From Pseudomonadota bacterium (GTDB lineage: Bacteria; Pseudomonadota; Gammaproteobacteria; Eutrophobiales; Eutrophobiaceae), in NCBI GenBank assembly GCA_013112535.1, contig JABFGI010000002.1, positions 434,001 to 498,000 of the forward strand: a DNA stretch of 64,000 nt, read 5' to 3'. This document shows positions 37,206-47,488 of the stretch, piece after piece. The notes under the pieces were generated by a model. It made no database searches. It saw nothing but the letters and a program-made list of their open reading frames with translations, and was not told where the DNA came from. The translations under genes were made by a program, and so were the position numbers. Position 1 is the stretch's first letter. Every line of letters begins with the position of its first letter.

Positions 37206-39182
37206 TCATGCACAGACAGCATAATCTTCTTGCATTTTATCCTTGCGTATTTTTCTACGTTCAACCGCAGCTTGTATAATCTTATCTAACAGTTCTGCAT
37301 AAGAGATATCTTTTAACTTTGCCATCTTGGCCAGGTGGCCATCCCAGCACCAACCCGGATTTGGGTTCACTTCCAGTAGTCTTGGTGTACCTTTATCATC
37401 GAGTCGCCAATCGAAACGTGCATAATCGCGACATTCAACCCGCTCAAACAATTTAAGACAGCTGGCCTGCAAAAATTGTTCTGTTGCATCATCGAGTTTT
37501 GCCGGTATAGATGTAATCTTCCAATAAGGCGAGTCAGGGTCCCATTTCGCTTCATAGCCACAAATTCTTGGGAAGCCTTCCGGCAAAACCGTGTAGTCTT
37601 CTTCTATAATGGGCAAGAACTCAACATTACCACTGGTATTAATATTACCGATAATTCCGACACTGATATCTTTACCAGTAAGAAATTGCTCAACCAATAT
37701 TGGACTTTCATAACCAAATTGTTGTCTGCTTTCGAGTATAGCTCTTTCCAATTCCATTACATTATAACAGACACAATTTCTAGTAATGCCAAAACTGGAA
37801 TCACCAAAGTTAGGTTTAATAATGACTGGAAATGGAATAGTAATATCAATAAATGTCGTGTCTTCCGGTTTTACGATATAGGCATTGGCAACAGGAATGT
37901 CCATTTCACCTGCCAATCCACGAATTAAAGATTTATCATAGCAATATGCCAGACATTGCGGGTTCCCGCCGGTGTATGAAATATCCATTGTCTCCAGCAT
38001 TGCAGGAACATGTAACTCATGATTCGCATTATTATTAAAGCCTTCATCACACAGATTAAATACCAGATCATAATCGCGTTTCCAGCGACCAAGATTCTTT
38101 AAAAAACTGTCGTGCTGATTAAAATATGTAAACGTGTAACCTTCAAGACTACCTAATGCCTGCTTGAGCTTATTTATCGTATAGTGATCATCTTCATCAA
38201 AAACAGCACCTGGTTTTACATTGTCATATTTATCCGGATCACCTAATAGCACGGCTATTTTAAGTTGCTCATTTGACTCAACAATATTGCCTGATTGAAT
38301 TTTTGGTTTATCAACAAGACTCATAACAATATTGCGTTTAGCCATCATACCCAGATCCTGTTTGCGACCTGAGTCTGGTATCATTGAATGCTTCTGTTCA
38401 ATGTTTTTGAAGCCATTCTGGCCAAGAAGGGAATATAGTTCATCGAGACTATACAATCGCTCGGCATAAAATTGATCAGCAATAACACCTTGTTTGACAT
38501 GTGTAATAACTTCACGAGAAATAAGACGTTCATCGTCAGATGAAAGCGAACGTTCGCGACATACAAAATAATTTTTGTCGATCCATTCCCAACTTCTTGG
38601 GGAAAATGTAGCACGCATATGATCGCCATCGGTAATATCAATTAACAATTTACCACTCGGTTTCAAAATACGACGAATCTCTTCAAGTACACTAATGTCA
38701 TCTTGTCTGGTTTCAAAGTAACCAAAACTGTTACCCAAAATCGTCACTACATCAAAGTAATCAGAAGGGAACGGTAACTTTCTTGCATCGCCTTCTTTAA
38801 AACTAACATGCAAACCTTCTTTTTTAGCTACAGTCCTGGCACGGTTGACAAGATAATGAGAACGATCCAAACCATGAACGTTCCAGTATCCCTGACGAGC
38901 CATTTCCAGCACATGCCTGCCTTGCCCACAACAAAGATCCAGAATAAAAGATTCTTTATCAACATCTAATAATCCTGAAAAGATCTCTACTTCGTGTTTG
39001 GTAATGTTTTCATCATTAACAACATCACCATCAGTACGCAGATAATTAGCATTAAAAATATGACGCCACCAGTCAGCTTTAACATAGCTTTCCAGATTTT
39101 CAATTGGCCCAAGGACATCTATAAGACGTTGATTATTAGTCTTACATTTACTTGTGTTTTCTCTCGTTTTTTTCATAGACAT
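37206..39182 (-). CDS. fusion of a SAM methyltransferase and a D-Ala-D-Ala-ligase-like ATP-grasp enzyme
   Basis: 658 residues in two parts. Residues about 60-290 are a class I methyltransferase: motif I LDLCCGQGRH (81-90), acidic end of beta-2 VHGLDRS, and FDVVTILGNSFGYF. Residues about 305-640 are an ATP-grasp ligase of the D-Ala-D-Ala type: IAVLLGDPDKYDN start, DLVFNLCDEG, PAMLETMDISYTGG, PVIIKPNFGDSSFGI, ILVEQFLTGKDISVGIIG and the metal-binding EVNPNPG (604-610). A soluble enzyme that methylates and then ligates an amino acid or peptide is the natural reading; the substrate is unknown. It heads a minus-strand run with the M14-like deacylase and serCAB. Confidence 0.85.
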   Translation of the reverse strand: MSMKKTRENTSKCKTNNQRLIDVLGPIENLESYVKADWWRHIFNANYLRTDGDVVNDENITKHEVEIFSGLLDVDKESFILDLCCGQGRHVLEMARQGYWNVHGLDRSHYLVNRARTVAKKEGLHVSFKEGDARKLPFPSDYFDVVTILGNSFGYFETRQDDISVLEEIRRILKPSGKLLIDITDGDHMRATFSPRSWEWIDKNYFVCRERSLSSDDERLISREVITHVKQGVIADQFYAERLYSLDELYSLLGQNGFKNIEQKHSMIPDSGRKQDLGMMAKRNIVMSLVDKPKIQSGNIVESNEQLKIAVLLGDPDKYDNVKPGAVFDEDDHYTINKLKQALGSLEGYTFTYFNQHDSFLKNLGRWKRDYDLVFNLCDEGFNNNANHELHVPAMLETMDISYTGGNPQCLAYCYDKSLIRGLAGEMDIPVANAYIVKPEDTTFIDITIPFPVIIKPNFGDSSFGITRNCVCYNVMELERAILESRQQFGYESPILVEQFLTGKDISVGIIGNINTSGNVEFLPIIEEDYTVLPEGFPRICGYEAKWDPDSPYWKITSIPAKLDDATEQFLQASCLKLFERVECRDYARFDWRLDDKGTPRLLEVNPNPGWCWDGHLAKMAKLKDISYAELLDKIIQAAVERRKIRKDKMQEDYAVCA

Positions 39183-39536
39183 TTAAACCCTTATGCTAAA
39201 TAACAAAAGTGTCTAACGTCCGTTCTGACAGGATGCCAAAGAATAATGGATTGGACAATCCACGTTGAGCTCGTAGTTAGTGTTTCGCAAGAACCATCAT
39301 GTTCTCAGCACCAGCCTTTAGCTGGTTTGAACGCGGATTTTAGTCCAAAATTTACTGTTGTCTATTATTTTTTTATAACACTTTAATGTTTAAAATATTA
39401 AACGGTTAGTATTTACTATTATTTTCTGCAAATGCCCAATTTCTTAAAGTATTGCTTATAAATTGTAGATGAAGTAATCTGCTGCATTGCAACATACCCC
39501 AATTTTTAACTAATTTTGAAAGGTCTCAGTGAAACC
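39183..39536. other. 354-bp divergent intergenic region with three adjacent hairpins
   Basis: Between the fusion gene (minus) and malate synthase (plus). Three perfect short hairpins lie within 80 bases: GGATTG-ga-CAATCC (39248-39261), AGAAC-catcat-GTTCT (39290-39305) and ACCAGC-cttta-GCTGGT (39310-39326). The right part (39360-39500) is very AT-rich and should hold the malate synthase promoter. No ORF and no riboswitch class that I recognise. Confidence 0.5.
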
Positions 39537-41723
39537 ATGGCAATTGAAACTGATAACTACATCTCTGTAGGTAATCTACAAATAAATAAAAGTCTTCATG
39601 ATCTGGTAAAAAAAGAAATTGCACCCAGGACAGACGTCACGAACAAAAGTTTCTGGACATCTTTGGAGAAAATTTTACAAGACTATATGCCGCGTAATCT
39701 GGCCTTGTTAAAAAAACGTGATTCGTTACAGAAAAAGATCGACAACTGGCATATTAAAAATCGGAATAAAAAACACAACCCGAAAGCCTATAAAAAATTC
39801 CTGAAAGAGATTGGCTATCTGGTTGACAATGTCGAAGAGTTTTCGATCAACACTGAAAACGTTGATGATGAGATTGCAATGATTCCCGGACCGCAACTTG
39901 TTGTGCCACTTGATAATGCTCGCTATGTCCTGAATGCCGTTAACGCACGTTGGGGAAGTTTATACGATGCTTCTTATTCAACTGACACCATCTCACAAGC
40001 CAATGGTTGTAAAAAAATCAAGCGATATAATCCAATTCGTGGTGATAGAGTTATTCTTCGTGGTCGTAACTTGTTAGACAGACACTTTCCACTCGAAAGA
40101 GACACACATAAACATATCACACAGTATTTTATAAAAAATAATCAGCTTGCCGTTCGTTTTGGTGACGATAGCGAAACAACTTTGCTTAAACCGCAACAAT
40201 TTATTGGATACACAGGTAAAGCAGAAAATCCGGATTCTATATTGCTGTGTCACCACAATTTACATCTGGAAATAAAACTTGGTGCGGGTTATTTCATCGG
40301 TCGTCGCGACCATGCCAAAATTTATGATATTCAACTGGAATCGGCTGTTACCACGATTATGGATTGCGAAGATTCTGTTGCCTCAGTAGATATTGAGGAT
40401 AAATTAAAAGTTTATAACAATTGGCTTGGCTTAATGAAAGGCACATTGGTAGAAACAGTTGAAAAAGAAGATGGCACTATCCAGCGGGCTATGGAAGAAG
40501 ACAAAACTTATATTGGTGTTGATGGTAAACCCTTTATTCAACATAGCAGAAGCTTGATGCTGGTAAGAAATGTTGGCCACCATCTTTATACTGATATGGT
40601 TTTATATGATGGCAAACCGGTACCCGAAACCATGATTGATTTAATGGTAACCTCACTATGTGCCATACACGATTTAAAAGGCAATACCAAACGAAGCAAT
40701 AGTAGAAAAGGATCGGTTTATATTGTTAAACCGAAGATGCACGGCTCTGAAGAAGTGGCATTTGCAAATGAGTTGTTTGGACGTACTGAAGAAGCACTCA
40801 AACTTCCAGCTAACACTTTGAAGATGGGCATCATGGATGAAGAACGACGAACTTCGGTTAATTTAAAAGCGTGTATTTATGCTGCTAAAGAACGAGTTGT
40901 GTTTATTAATACCGGTTTTCTGGATCGAACTGGTGATGATATTCATACCAATATGGAAGCAGGTCCAATCATTCCTAAAGCTGAAATTAAACAGGCTAAA
41001 TGGCTACAGGCTTATGAAGATTCCAATGTACAAGTCGGTCTTGATTGTGGCCTTATGAACAAGGCACAAATTGGTAAAGGTATGTGGGCTATGCCGGAAG
41101 AAATGACTAATATGATGAAGACAAAGATCCAGCATCTTAAGGCAGGCGCAAGTACCTCATGGGTACCCTCGCCTGTTGCTGCGACTTTGCATGCGATTCA
41201 TTATCACCGACTAAATATAAAAAGCAGGCAAGTCGCTTTGATGGAAGCAGCCAGGATACCGGTTGACGATATTCTTGATATTCCGGTTATAGATAAAAAG
41301 CGTAAGCTCAGTCCTCTTGAGATACGGCATGAACTTGAAAACAATGCACAGGGTATTCTGGGTTATGTTTCGCGCTGGGTTGGACAAGGTGTTGGGTGTT
41401 CTAAAGTGCCGGATATAAATGATGTCGCACTAATGGAAGATTGCGCAACATTAAGAATTTCCAGTCAACATATCGCTAACTGGTTACATCATGGCATCGT
41501 CACTAAAGCAGAAGTTCGCGAAGCGATGAAACGTATGGCGGTAATCGTTGATCGTCAAAACAGGGATGACAAACATTATCAACCAATGTCAAAAGATTTT
41601 AGTGCCAGCGTTCCGTTTCTGGCAGCGATTGATCTTGTTTTGAAAGGCAGAAACCAGGCTAATGGTTATACTGAATTCATTTTATACAAACGCAGACTGG
41701 AACAAAAAATTCTCGATGTATAA
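39537..41723 (+). CDS. glcB: malate synthase G
   Basis: About 728 residues from the ATG at 39537 (MAIETDNYISVGNLQINKSL), which fits the family N-terminus; a TTG seven codons upstream is less likely. Length and sequence are of the monomeric G form, not the 530-residue A form. The enzyme condenses glyoxylate with acetyl-CoA to malate. Catalytic regions TTIMDCEDSVAS, GSVYIVKPKMHGSEEV, GIMDEERRTSVNLKACI, FINTGFLDRTGDDIHTNMEAG and GASTSWVPSPVAATLHA are intact. No isocitrate lyase is adjacent, so glyoxylate may come from the glyoxylate shunt encoded elsewhere or from glycolate oxidation. Confidence 0.96.
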   Translation: MAIETDNYISVGNLQINKSLHDLVKKEIAPRTDVTNKSFWTSLEKILQDYMPRNLALLKKRDSLQKKIDNWHIKNRNKKHNPKAYKKFLKEIGYLVDNVEEFSINTENVDDEIAMIPGPQLVVPLDNARYVLNAVNARWGSLYDASYSTDTISQANGCKKIKRYNPIRGDRVILRGRNLLDRHFPLERDTHKHITQYFIKNNQLAVRFGDDSETTLLKPQQFIGYTGKAENPDSILLCHHNLHLEIKLGAGYFIGRRDHAKIYDIQLESAVTTIMDCEDSVASVDIEDKLKVYNNWLGLMKGTLVETVEKEDGTIQRAMEEDKTYIGVDGKPFIQHSRSLMLVRNVGHHLYTDMVLYDGKPVPETMIDLMVTSLCAIHDLKGNTKRSNSRKGSVYIVKPKMHGSEEVAFANELFGRTEEALKLPANTLKMGIMDEERRTSVNLKACIYAAKERVVFINTGFLDRTGDDIHTNMEAGPIIPKAEIKQAKWLQAYEDSNVQVGLDCGLMNKAQIGKGMWAMPEEMTNMMKTKIQHLKAGASTSWVPSPVAATLHAIHYHRLNIKSRQVALMEAARIPVDDILDIPVIDKKRKLSPLEIRHELENNAQGILGYVSRWVGQGVGCSKVPDINDVALMEDCATLRISSQHIANWLHHGIVTKAEVREAMKRMAVIVDRQNRDDKHYQPMSKDFSASVPFLAAIDLVLKGRNQANGYTEFILYKRRLEQKILDV

Positions 41724-41729
41724 AAACAG

Positions 41730-41759
41730 GAGTATTCTTTTTAATTAAAAAGAATACTC
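41730..41759. terminator. 30-bp perfect palindrome acting as bidirectional terminator
   Basis: The 30 bases are fully self-complementary (arms begin GAGTATTC) and include the T-rich/A-rich centre. They lie seven bases after the malate synthase stop and contain the last five codons and stop of the convergent kinase. With A/T-rich flanks on both sides they can end transcription from both directions. Confidence 0.75.
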
Positions 41760-42680
41760 AAAGTTTTCCTTAAATCGTTGTTTGAATTCATCCAGTGTAA
41801 AAGAATGATTTTGCGTGCCGTGATGTGCAATCTTGATCGATCCGATTAAGGAAGCAATTCTTCCCGTTGTTTCCCAATCCAGTTCATTAACCAACCCATA
41901 TAACAATCCAGCCCGATAAGCATCACCACATCCGGTTGGATCATTTATCGCTTCTGGTTTAACGCTTGGAATATCATGGCGTTTCTCTTTTGTATAAATA
42001 TGGGAACCTTCTCCTCCACGCGTCACGATTAGTGCATCGACCTGCTCTGCTATTTCATGAGGAGATAACCCTGTTCTTTCCTGCATCATTTCCCATTCGT
42101 AATCATTCACTGTTACCCAGGTCGCCTGTTCGATAAATTTCTTTAAATCATGACCATCAAACATAGGCATACCCTGGCCCGGATCAAAGATAAAGGGGAT
42201 ATTTGCTTCTACGAATTCCTGGGCATGTTGCAACATGCCATCACGGCCATCAGGAGAAAGAATGCCTAGTTTAATACCCTTGGCATCACTCACATTATTA
42301 TTTTGTGAAAAATTCATCGCCCCAGGGTGGAAAGCGGTAATTTGATTGTCATCCAGATCAGTGGTGATAAAAGCCTGTCCGGTAAAAGCATTATCAACAA
42401 TTGTAATATGTGTCCGATTCATGCCTTTCTTGTCCATCCAGTAAGCATAAGAATCAAAATCTTTACCTACAGTTGCCATTGGTACTGCAAGCGACTCATC
42501 CAATAAATGCAGATTGTAAGCAATATTTCCTGCACAGCCTCCAAATTCACGGCGCATATCCGGAACGAGAAAAGACACATTTAACATATGTACTTTCTCG
42601 GGAAGAATATGATTTTTAAACTGATCTGGAAAAACCATAATATGGTCATAAGCCATGGAACCGCATATCAATACACTCAT
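41745..42680 (-). CDS. PfkB-family carbohydrate/nucleoside kinase
   Basis: 311 residues of the ribokinase fold. N-terminal MSVLICGSMAYDHIMVFPDQF and GGCAGNIAYNLHLL are typical of a PfkB subgroup often annotated as adenosine kinase or carbohydrate kinase. The C-terminal signature DPTGCGDAYRAG (from 247) holds the catalytic Asp253; the anion-hole motif is GCGD rather than the more usual GAGD. It phosphorylates a hydroxyl group of a sugar or nucleoside with ATP; the substrate cannot be set. It is convergent with malate synthase and shares its terminator. Confidence 0.87.
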   Translation of the reverse strand: MSVLICGSMAYDHIMVFPDQFKNHILPEKVHMLNVSFLVPDMRREFGGCAGNIAYNLHLLDESLAVPMATVGKDFDSYAYWMDKKGMNRTHITIVDNAFTGQAFITTDLDDNQITAFHPGAMNFSQNNNVSDAKGIKLGILSPDGRDGMLQHAQEFVEANIPFIFDPGQGMPMFDGHDLKKFIEQATWVTVNDYEWEMMQERTGLSPHEIAEQVDALIVTRGGEGSHIYTKEKRHDIPSVKPEAINDPTGCGDAYRAGLLYGLVNELDWETTGRIASLIGSIKIAHHGTQNHSFTLDEFKQRFKENFEYSF

Positions 42681-42799
42681 GAAAAACCCTTTTATTTAAT
42701 AAAATTTAATTATGTAATATATCATTCATCTGATTATCACTGCTAATTTGTTTTTGAGCAGATATAATTGTCAAAAACTTAATATAGTTCAATAACATC

Positions 42800-43444
42800 A
42801 TGACATTAAGCCAGACGCTGCTTCATCAACAAACTGTTTTTGCGATAATGCTTTATTGCATTAGTGTCATAGTTGCAATAATGATTTTTGCATTTATACA
42901 GCAAAAAATTAACAATCCATTTTCCCGATATTGTTGGGACAAAATGGCTCTACCCTTCATCAAAACATTACTCATTATCGGCTTTATATTACTTGTTTAT
43001 CCAATTAATTATGGTATTGATTCAGCCCCATCCATCACTGAACTTTTAAATACAGATAGTACACGGTCAAATTTTCTACTTAATATCATTTTTTTAGTTA
43101 CGTTCTTTTATCCTTTAATTCCCGTCATAGGAAAGTGGGAAGAACTTATTGTTCCACTACAAGGTTTCTTTGCTTCCATGATTATTTTTATCTGGTTATG
43201 TAGTGGGACAGGAGTTGAAAACTATAGTCTTTTTCCAGACTTTAAAACGATTACTATAATTTTATTGATTTCGTTTATAACACATTGGCTTGCCAAATAT
43301 GTTGCTGCTCATATAGGAGAATATCTTGACAGACTATATAACAGGGAAGGCTTCGACATATTAATTTTTAAAGCTGTTGTACTGGTTATGCAAAGCCCGG
43401 TTATATTCATATATGGCTTATATCTTGGCAAACAAATTAATTAA
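42800..43444 (+). CDS. unrecognised integral membrane protein
   Basis: 214 residues with about six hydrophobic helices (for example TVFAIMLYCISVIVAIMIFAF, FIKTLLIIGFILLVYPI, FLLNIIFLVTFFYPLIPVIG, LQGFFASMIIFIWLC, TITIILLISFITHWLA, AVVLVMQSPVIFIYGLYLG). No signature of a known transporter or enzyme was found. It lies 24 bases before dinB in the same direction, so both could share a transcript. The ATG has no strong ribosome-binding site. Confidence 0.65.
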   Translation: MTLSQTLLHQQTVFAIMLYCISVIVAIMIFAFIQQKINNPFSRYCWDKMALPFIKTLLIIGFILLVYPINYGIDSAPSITELLNTDSTRSNFLLNIIFLVTFFYPLIPVIGKWEELIVPLQGFFASMIIFIWLCSGTGVENYSLFPDFKTITIILLISFITHWLAKYVAAHIGEYLDRLYNREGFDILIFKAVVLVMQSPVIFIYGLYLGKQIN

Positions 43445-43468
43445 ATACCGTTAGCTTTTCCTGATTAA

Positions 43469-44551
43469 ATGTCAGTACAAAGAAAAATTATTCATGTTGA
43501 TATGGATGCATTTTTTGCATCAGTAGAGCAACGTGACCAGCCAGAATATCGCGGCAAACCTTTAATTGTTGGCGGCAAAGCAAATAGTCGTGGCGTTGTT
43601 GCCGCATGCAGTTATGAAGCGCGTCAATTTGGTATTCATTCCGCTATGCCAAGCTCGCAGGCTTATCGCTTATGCCCGCAGGCAATCGTTGTTTCACCCC
43701 GCTTTGAAGCTTATCGTGAAGTCTCAAATCAAATACGAACAATATTCTGGAAGTATGCTTCTGAAGTCGAACCATTGTCATTGGATGAAGCTTATCTGGA
43801 TGTCACTTACACCGCTGAATATGATGGTTCAGCTACCTTAATTGCGAAAGCCATCAAAAAAGACATATTAAATGAAACACAACTCATTGCTTCTGCCGGC
43901 GTCTCCTATAATAAATTCCTGGCCAAGATTGCATCCGATATGGATAAACCTGATGGACTGTATGTCATCAAGCCGGAACAAGGTGAAGACTTTGTTGCCG
44001 CCTTATCTATCGGTAAATTTCACGGTATAGGTCCAGCCACTGAAACCAAAATGAAAAAACTTGGAATAAAAACAGGCCATGATCTTCGACAATGGACACT
44101 GCAACAGTTAACTGAAAAATTTGGTAAGACCGGAAATTATTATTTCAATATTGCTCGAGCCATTGATCATCGACCTGTACGCAGTAAACGAACCAGAAAG
44201 TCTTTAGGCAAAGAAACGACTTTTGCGAACGATATTAAATCGAAAAGCGAGTTGCTGGATATATTAGAAAAACTGGCCGAACAAGTTATAGATAATATTA
44301 ATAAACAGAACCTCAAAGCCCGAACACTGACATTAAAAGTAAAATACTCCGATTTTAAACAAGTCACTCGTGCTCAAACATCTGATAAAGTACTGGATTT
44401 AGCGTTAATAAATACATTACTGCCGATGTTACTGGATAAAACAGAAGCAGGGAAAACACCTGTAAGACTGCTAGGGGTATCATTGAGTGGTTTTGAAAAC
44501 GCAACTCCTGATACGACAAAGAAACAACTTAATCTGAATTTAAATGAATAG
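43469..44551 (+). CDS. dinB: DNA polymerase IV (DinB)
   Basis: 360 residues, typical of Y-family Pol IV. Catalytic carboxylates are in HVDMDAFFASVEQ (Asp10, Asp12 region) and PLSLDEAYLDVT; GVSYNKFLAKIASDMDKPDG and the little-finger region follow. The enzyme bypasses damaged template bases. The C-terminus lacks an obvious QLxLF clamp-binding motif but ends KKQLNLNLNE, which is a plausible variant (QLNLN). It is convergent with uvrA, six bases between stops. No CTGT-N8-ACAG SOS box is visible upstream. Confidence 0.95.
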   Translation: MSVQRKIIHVDMDAFFASVEQRDQPEYRGKPLIVGGKANSRGVVAACSYEARQFGIHSAMPSSQAYRLCPQAIVVSPRFEAYREVSNQIRTIFWKYASEVEPLSLDEAYLDVTYTAEYDGSATLIAKAIKKDILNETQLIASAGVSYNKFLAKIASDMDKPDGLYVIKPEQGEDFVAALSIGKFHGIGPATETKMKKLGIKTGHDLRQWTLQQLTEKFGKTGNYYFNIARAIDHRPVRSKRTRKSLGKETTFANDIKSKSELLDILEKLAEQVIDNINKQNLKARTLTLKVKYSDFKQVTRAQTSDKVLDLALINTLLPMLLDKTEAGKTPVRLLGVSLSGFENATPDTTKKQLNLNLNE

Positions 44552-44557
44552 TCTTAA

Positions 44558-47413
44558 CTAAGAAACCTTACCAAGTTTTATATTTTTATTACTGAGTATT
44601 TCTTTAAGAAATTTCCCGGTATGTGACTCAGCGATTTCAGCAACCTGCTCTGGTGTACCTGTTGCTATAATTTCACCACCGCCATCACCGCCTTCAGGAC
44701 CGAGATCAACAATCCAGTCTGCTGTTTTTATGACATCAAGATTATGCTCGATAACAATAATTGTATTACCGTGTTCTCTCAAGCGATGCAATATTTCGAG
44801 TAATTGCTGTATGTCATGGAAGTGAAGTCCCGTTGTCGGTTCATCAAGAATATAAAGAGTCTTACCGGTATCTCTTTTTGATAGTTCTTTGGAAAGCTTA
44901 ACACGTTGTGCTTCACCACCTGATAGAGTCGTTGCGTTCTGCCCTAATCTTATATATGACAAACCCACATCCATCAGTGTTTGTAACTTGCGTTTAAGCA
45001 CAGGTACTGCATCAAAAAATTCATAGGCATCTTCGACACTCATATCCAATACTTGGTGAATATTTTTACCCTTATAGCGTATATCCAGTGTTTCACGATT
45101 ATAGCGTTTACCTTTACAGGTATCGCAAGGTACATAAATATCAGGTAGGAAATGCATTTCAACTTTAATTAATCCATCTCCCTGACAAGCTTCACAACGC
45201 CCCCCTTTTACATTAAAACTAAAACGACCTGGCTTATACGCACGCGAACGAGCTTCAGCTGTTGCTGAAAATAATTCACGTATCGGTGTAAATAGACCAG
45301 TGTAAGTTGCAGGGTTTGATCGTGGTGTGCGCCCTATTGGACTTTGATCAATATCAACGACTTTATCAAAGTGTTCCAGTCCTTCGATTGATTCATAAGG
45401 TGCAGGACTGGTATTGGCTCGATTTAAATCTCGTGCCACAATTTGATACAACGTGTCATTGATTAATGTTGATTTACCAGAACCGGAAACACCTGTAATA
45501 CAGGTCATTAAACTGACTGGAATCGTTAAATCAACATTTTTTAAATTATTACCACTGGCTTTTTTTAATTCCATCACTTGTATCGGATTAAACGGTGTCC
45601 GGTTTTTTGGAACCTCTATTTTTTTCTTTCCGGATAAATATTGTCCTGTTAACGATTTTTTATCTTTGGCAATTTTGGCAGGAGTTCCCTGAGAAACTAT
45701 CTCACCACCATGCACACCCGCACCCGGACCAATATCGATCACATGTTGCGCAGCATTTATCGCTTCTTCGTCATGTTCAACAACAATAACCGTGTTTCCC
45801 AGATCGCGAAGATGAAATAATGTTTTTAATAAACGCTGGTTATCTCTTTGATGCAAGCCAATCGAAGGTTCATCTAGTATATACATGACGCCCACCAGGC
45901 CGGCACCGATTTGACTGGCTAAACGAATACGTTGTGCTTCACCACCTGATAGTGTCTCGGCACTACGTTCCAATGTCAGGTAATCCAGTCCAACATTGAC
46001 CAGAAAGGACAAACGATCATTCACTTCTTTTAGAATCTTGACAGCAATCTTGCCGCGTGCACCAGTCAATTTCATAGATTCAAATAGTGCCTTGGCCTTG
46101 ATAATTGGCATAGCAGTTACTTCAGGTAAGGTAATATTATTAATTAACACATGGCATGCCGATTCATTTAAGCGCGAGCCACTACATCCAGGACAGGGTT
46201 TACGGTTTTGATATTTTGCCAACTCTTCACGCACCATGACTGAATCTGTTTCATGATAACGTCTTTGCAAGTTTGGTATAATGCCTTCGAATGGATGTTT
46301 ACGAACAACTGTTTTTTCACGTTCACGAAGATATTTAAATTTAATTTGCTCTTCACCACTGCCATACATCAATACTTCTTTTATTTCATCCGATAATTCT
46401 TCAAAAGGAGTATCCAGATCAAATTTATAATGCACCGCAATTGATTTAATCATCTGAAAGTAATACGCATTTCGTCTGTCCCAGCCTTTTATCGCGCCAC
46501 CGGGCAAACTTAAATCAGGACTTTGTACTACACGTCCTGGATCAAAATACTGAATACTTCCCAAACCATCACATTTTGAACAAGCACCAGCCGGATTATT
46601 AAAAGAGAATAAACGTGGTTCCAGTTCGCTTAGACTATAACCGCATTGATTACAGGCATAACGAGATGAAAATAATTGTTCTTCAATTTTACTATCCGCA
46701 TCCATCGGAATAACCAGAGCAACACCATCGGATAAGCGCAATGCCGTTTCAAATGATTCGGTTAAACGCAGTTGAATGTCTTCTCTTACTTTAAAACGAT
46801 CAACAACAACCTCAATTGTATGTTTCTTATGTAACTCAAGCTCAGGCACTTGATCCAGTTCAACAATTTGACCATCAATACGTGCCCTGATAAAACCTTC
46901 AGTACGTAATCGATCCAGTACCTGAACATGTTCCCCTTTTCTATCCTGAATAATCGGTGCTAATAACATCAAGCGCTCATCTTGCGGACGAGCTAACACC
47001 AAATCCACCATTTGCGTTATCGTTTGGGCTTCAAGCAAGGATTTATGCGTTGGACAATGAGGTTGGCCTACCCGCGCAAATAATAAGCGCAGATAATCAT
47101 ATACTTCTGTAATCGTACCAACGGTTGAACGCGGATTATGAGACGTGGTCTTTTGTTCAATAGAAATCGCGGGGGATAAGCCTTCAATATGATCGACATC
47201 CGGCTTTTCCATCATCGACAGGAATTGTCTGGCATAGGCAGACAGGGACTCAACATAGCGTCTTTGTCCTTCAGCATAAATTGTATCAAAAGCCAGAGAA
47301 GACTTACCTGAACCGGAAATACCGGTAACAACGATTAATTTGTCCCGGGGGATATCGACATCAATATTTTTTAGATTGTGTGTTCGGGCACCACGTATTA
47401 CTATCGTATCCAT
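44558..47413 (-). CDS. uvrA: excinuclease ABC subunit A
   Basis: 951 residues, standard for UvrA1. Two ABC ATPase modules have Walker [14 protein letters not shown] (from about 31) and [13 protein letters not shown] (about 640), both with LSGGEAQR signatures and [11 protein letters not shown] / [11 protein letters not shown]. Zinc-finger cysteines CNQCGYS...CSKCDGLG and CEACQGDG...[10 protein letters not shown] are intact. UvrA recognises bulky DNA lesions and loads UvrB in nucleotide excision repair. It is divergent from the MFS gene (75-bp spacer) and near ssb, the usual gammaproteobacterial uvrA/MFS/ssb neighbourhood. Confidence 0.98.
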   Translation of the reverse strand: MDTIVIRGARTHNLKNIDVDIPRDKLIVVTGISGSGKSSLAFDTIYAEGQRRYVESLSAYARQFLSMMEKPDVDHIEGLSPAISIEQKTTSHNPRSTVGTITEVYDYLRLLFARVGQPHCPTHKSLLEAQTITQMVDLVLARPQDERLMLLAPIIQDRKGEHVQVLDRLRTEGFIRARIDGQIVELDQVPELELHKKHTIEVVVDRFKVREDIQLRLTESFETALRLSDGVALVIPMDADSKIEEQLFSSRYACNQCGYSLSELEPRLFSFNNPAGACSKCDGLGSIQYFDPGRVVQSPDLSLPGGAIKGWDRRNAYYFQMIKSIAVHYKFDLDTPFEELSDEIKEVLMYGSGEEQIKFKYLREREKTVVRKHPFEGIIPNLQRRYHETDSVMVREELAKYQNRKPCPGCSGSRLNESACHVLINNITLPEVTAMPIIKAKALFESMKLTGARGKIAVKILKEVNDRLSFLVNVGLDYLTLERSAETLSGGEAQRIRLASQIGAGLVGVMYILDEPSIGLHQRDNQRLLKTLFHLRDLGNTVIVVEHDEEAINAAQHVIDIGPGAGVHGGEIVSQGTPAKIAKDKKSLTGQYLSGKKKIEVPKNRTPFNPIQVMELKKASGNNLKNVDLTIPVSLMTCITGVSGSGKSTLINDTLYQIVARDLNRANTSPAPYESIEGLEHFDKVVDIDQSPIGRTPRSNPATYTGLFTPIRELFSATAEARSRAYKPGRFSFNVKGGRCEACQGDGLIKVEMHFLPDIYVPCDTCKGKRYNRETLDIRYKGKNIHQVLDMSVEDAYEFFDAVPVLKRKLQTLMDVGLSYIRLGQNATTLSGGEAQRVKLSKELSKRDTGKTLYILDEPTTGLHFHDIQQLLEILHRLREHGNTIIVIEHNLDVIKTADWIVDLGPEGGDGGGEIIATGTPEQVAEIAESHTGKFLKEILSNKNIKLGKVS

Positions 47414-47488
47414 TAAATAATAACCATTCTATAAGCAACCTGTTAATATAAATGCTTTTTTGATCTCGATCCAAATTAAGTTTCATAA

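Noticed and set aside
47414-47488. LexA (SOS) box between uvrA and the MFS gene
   Set aside because: No CTGT-N8-ACAG sequence is present; nor is one seen before dinB or ssb.
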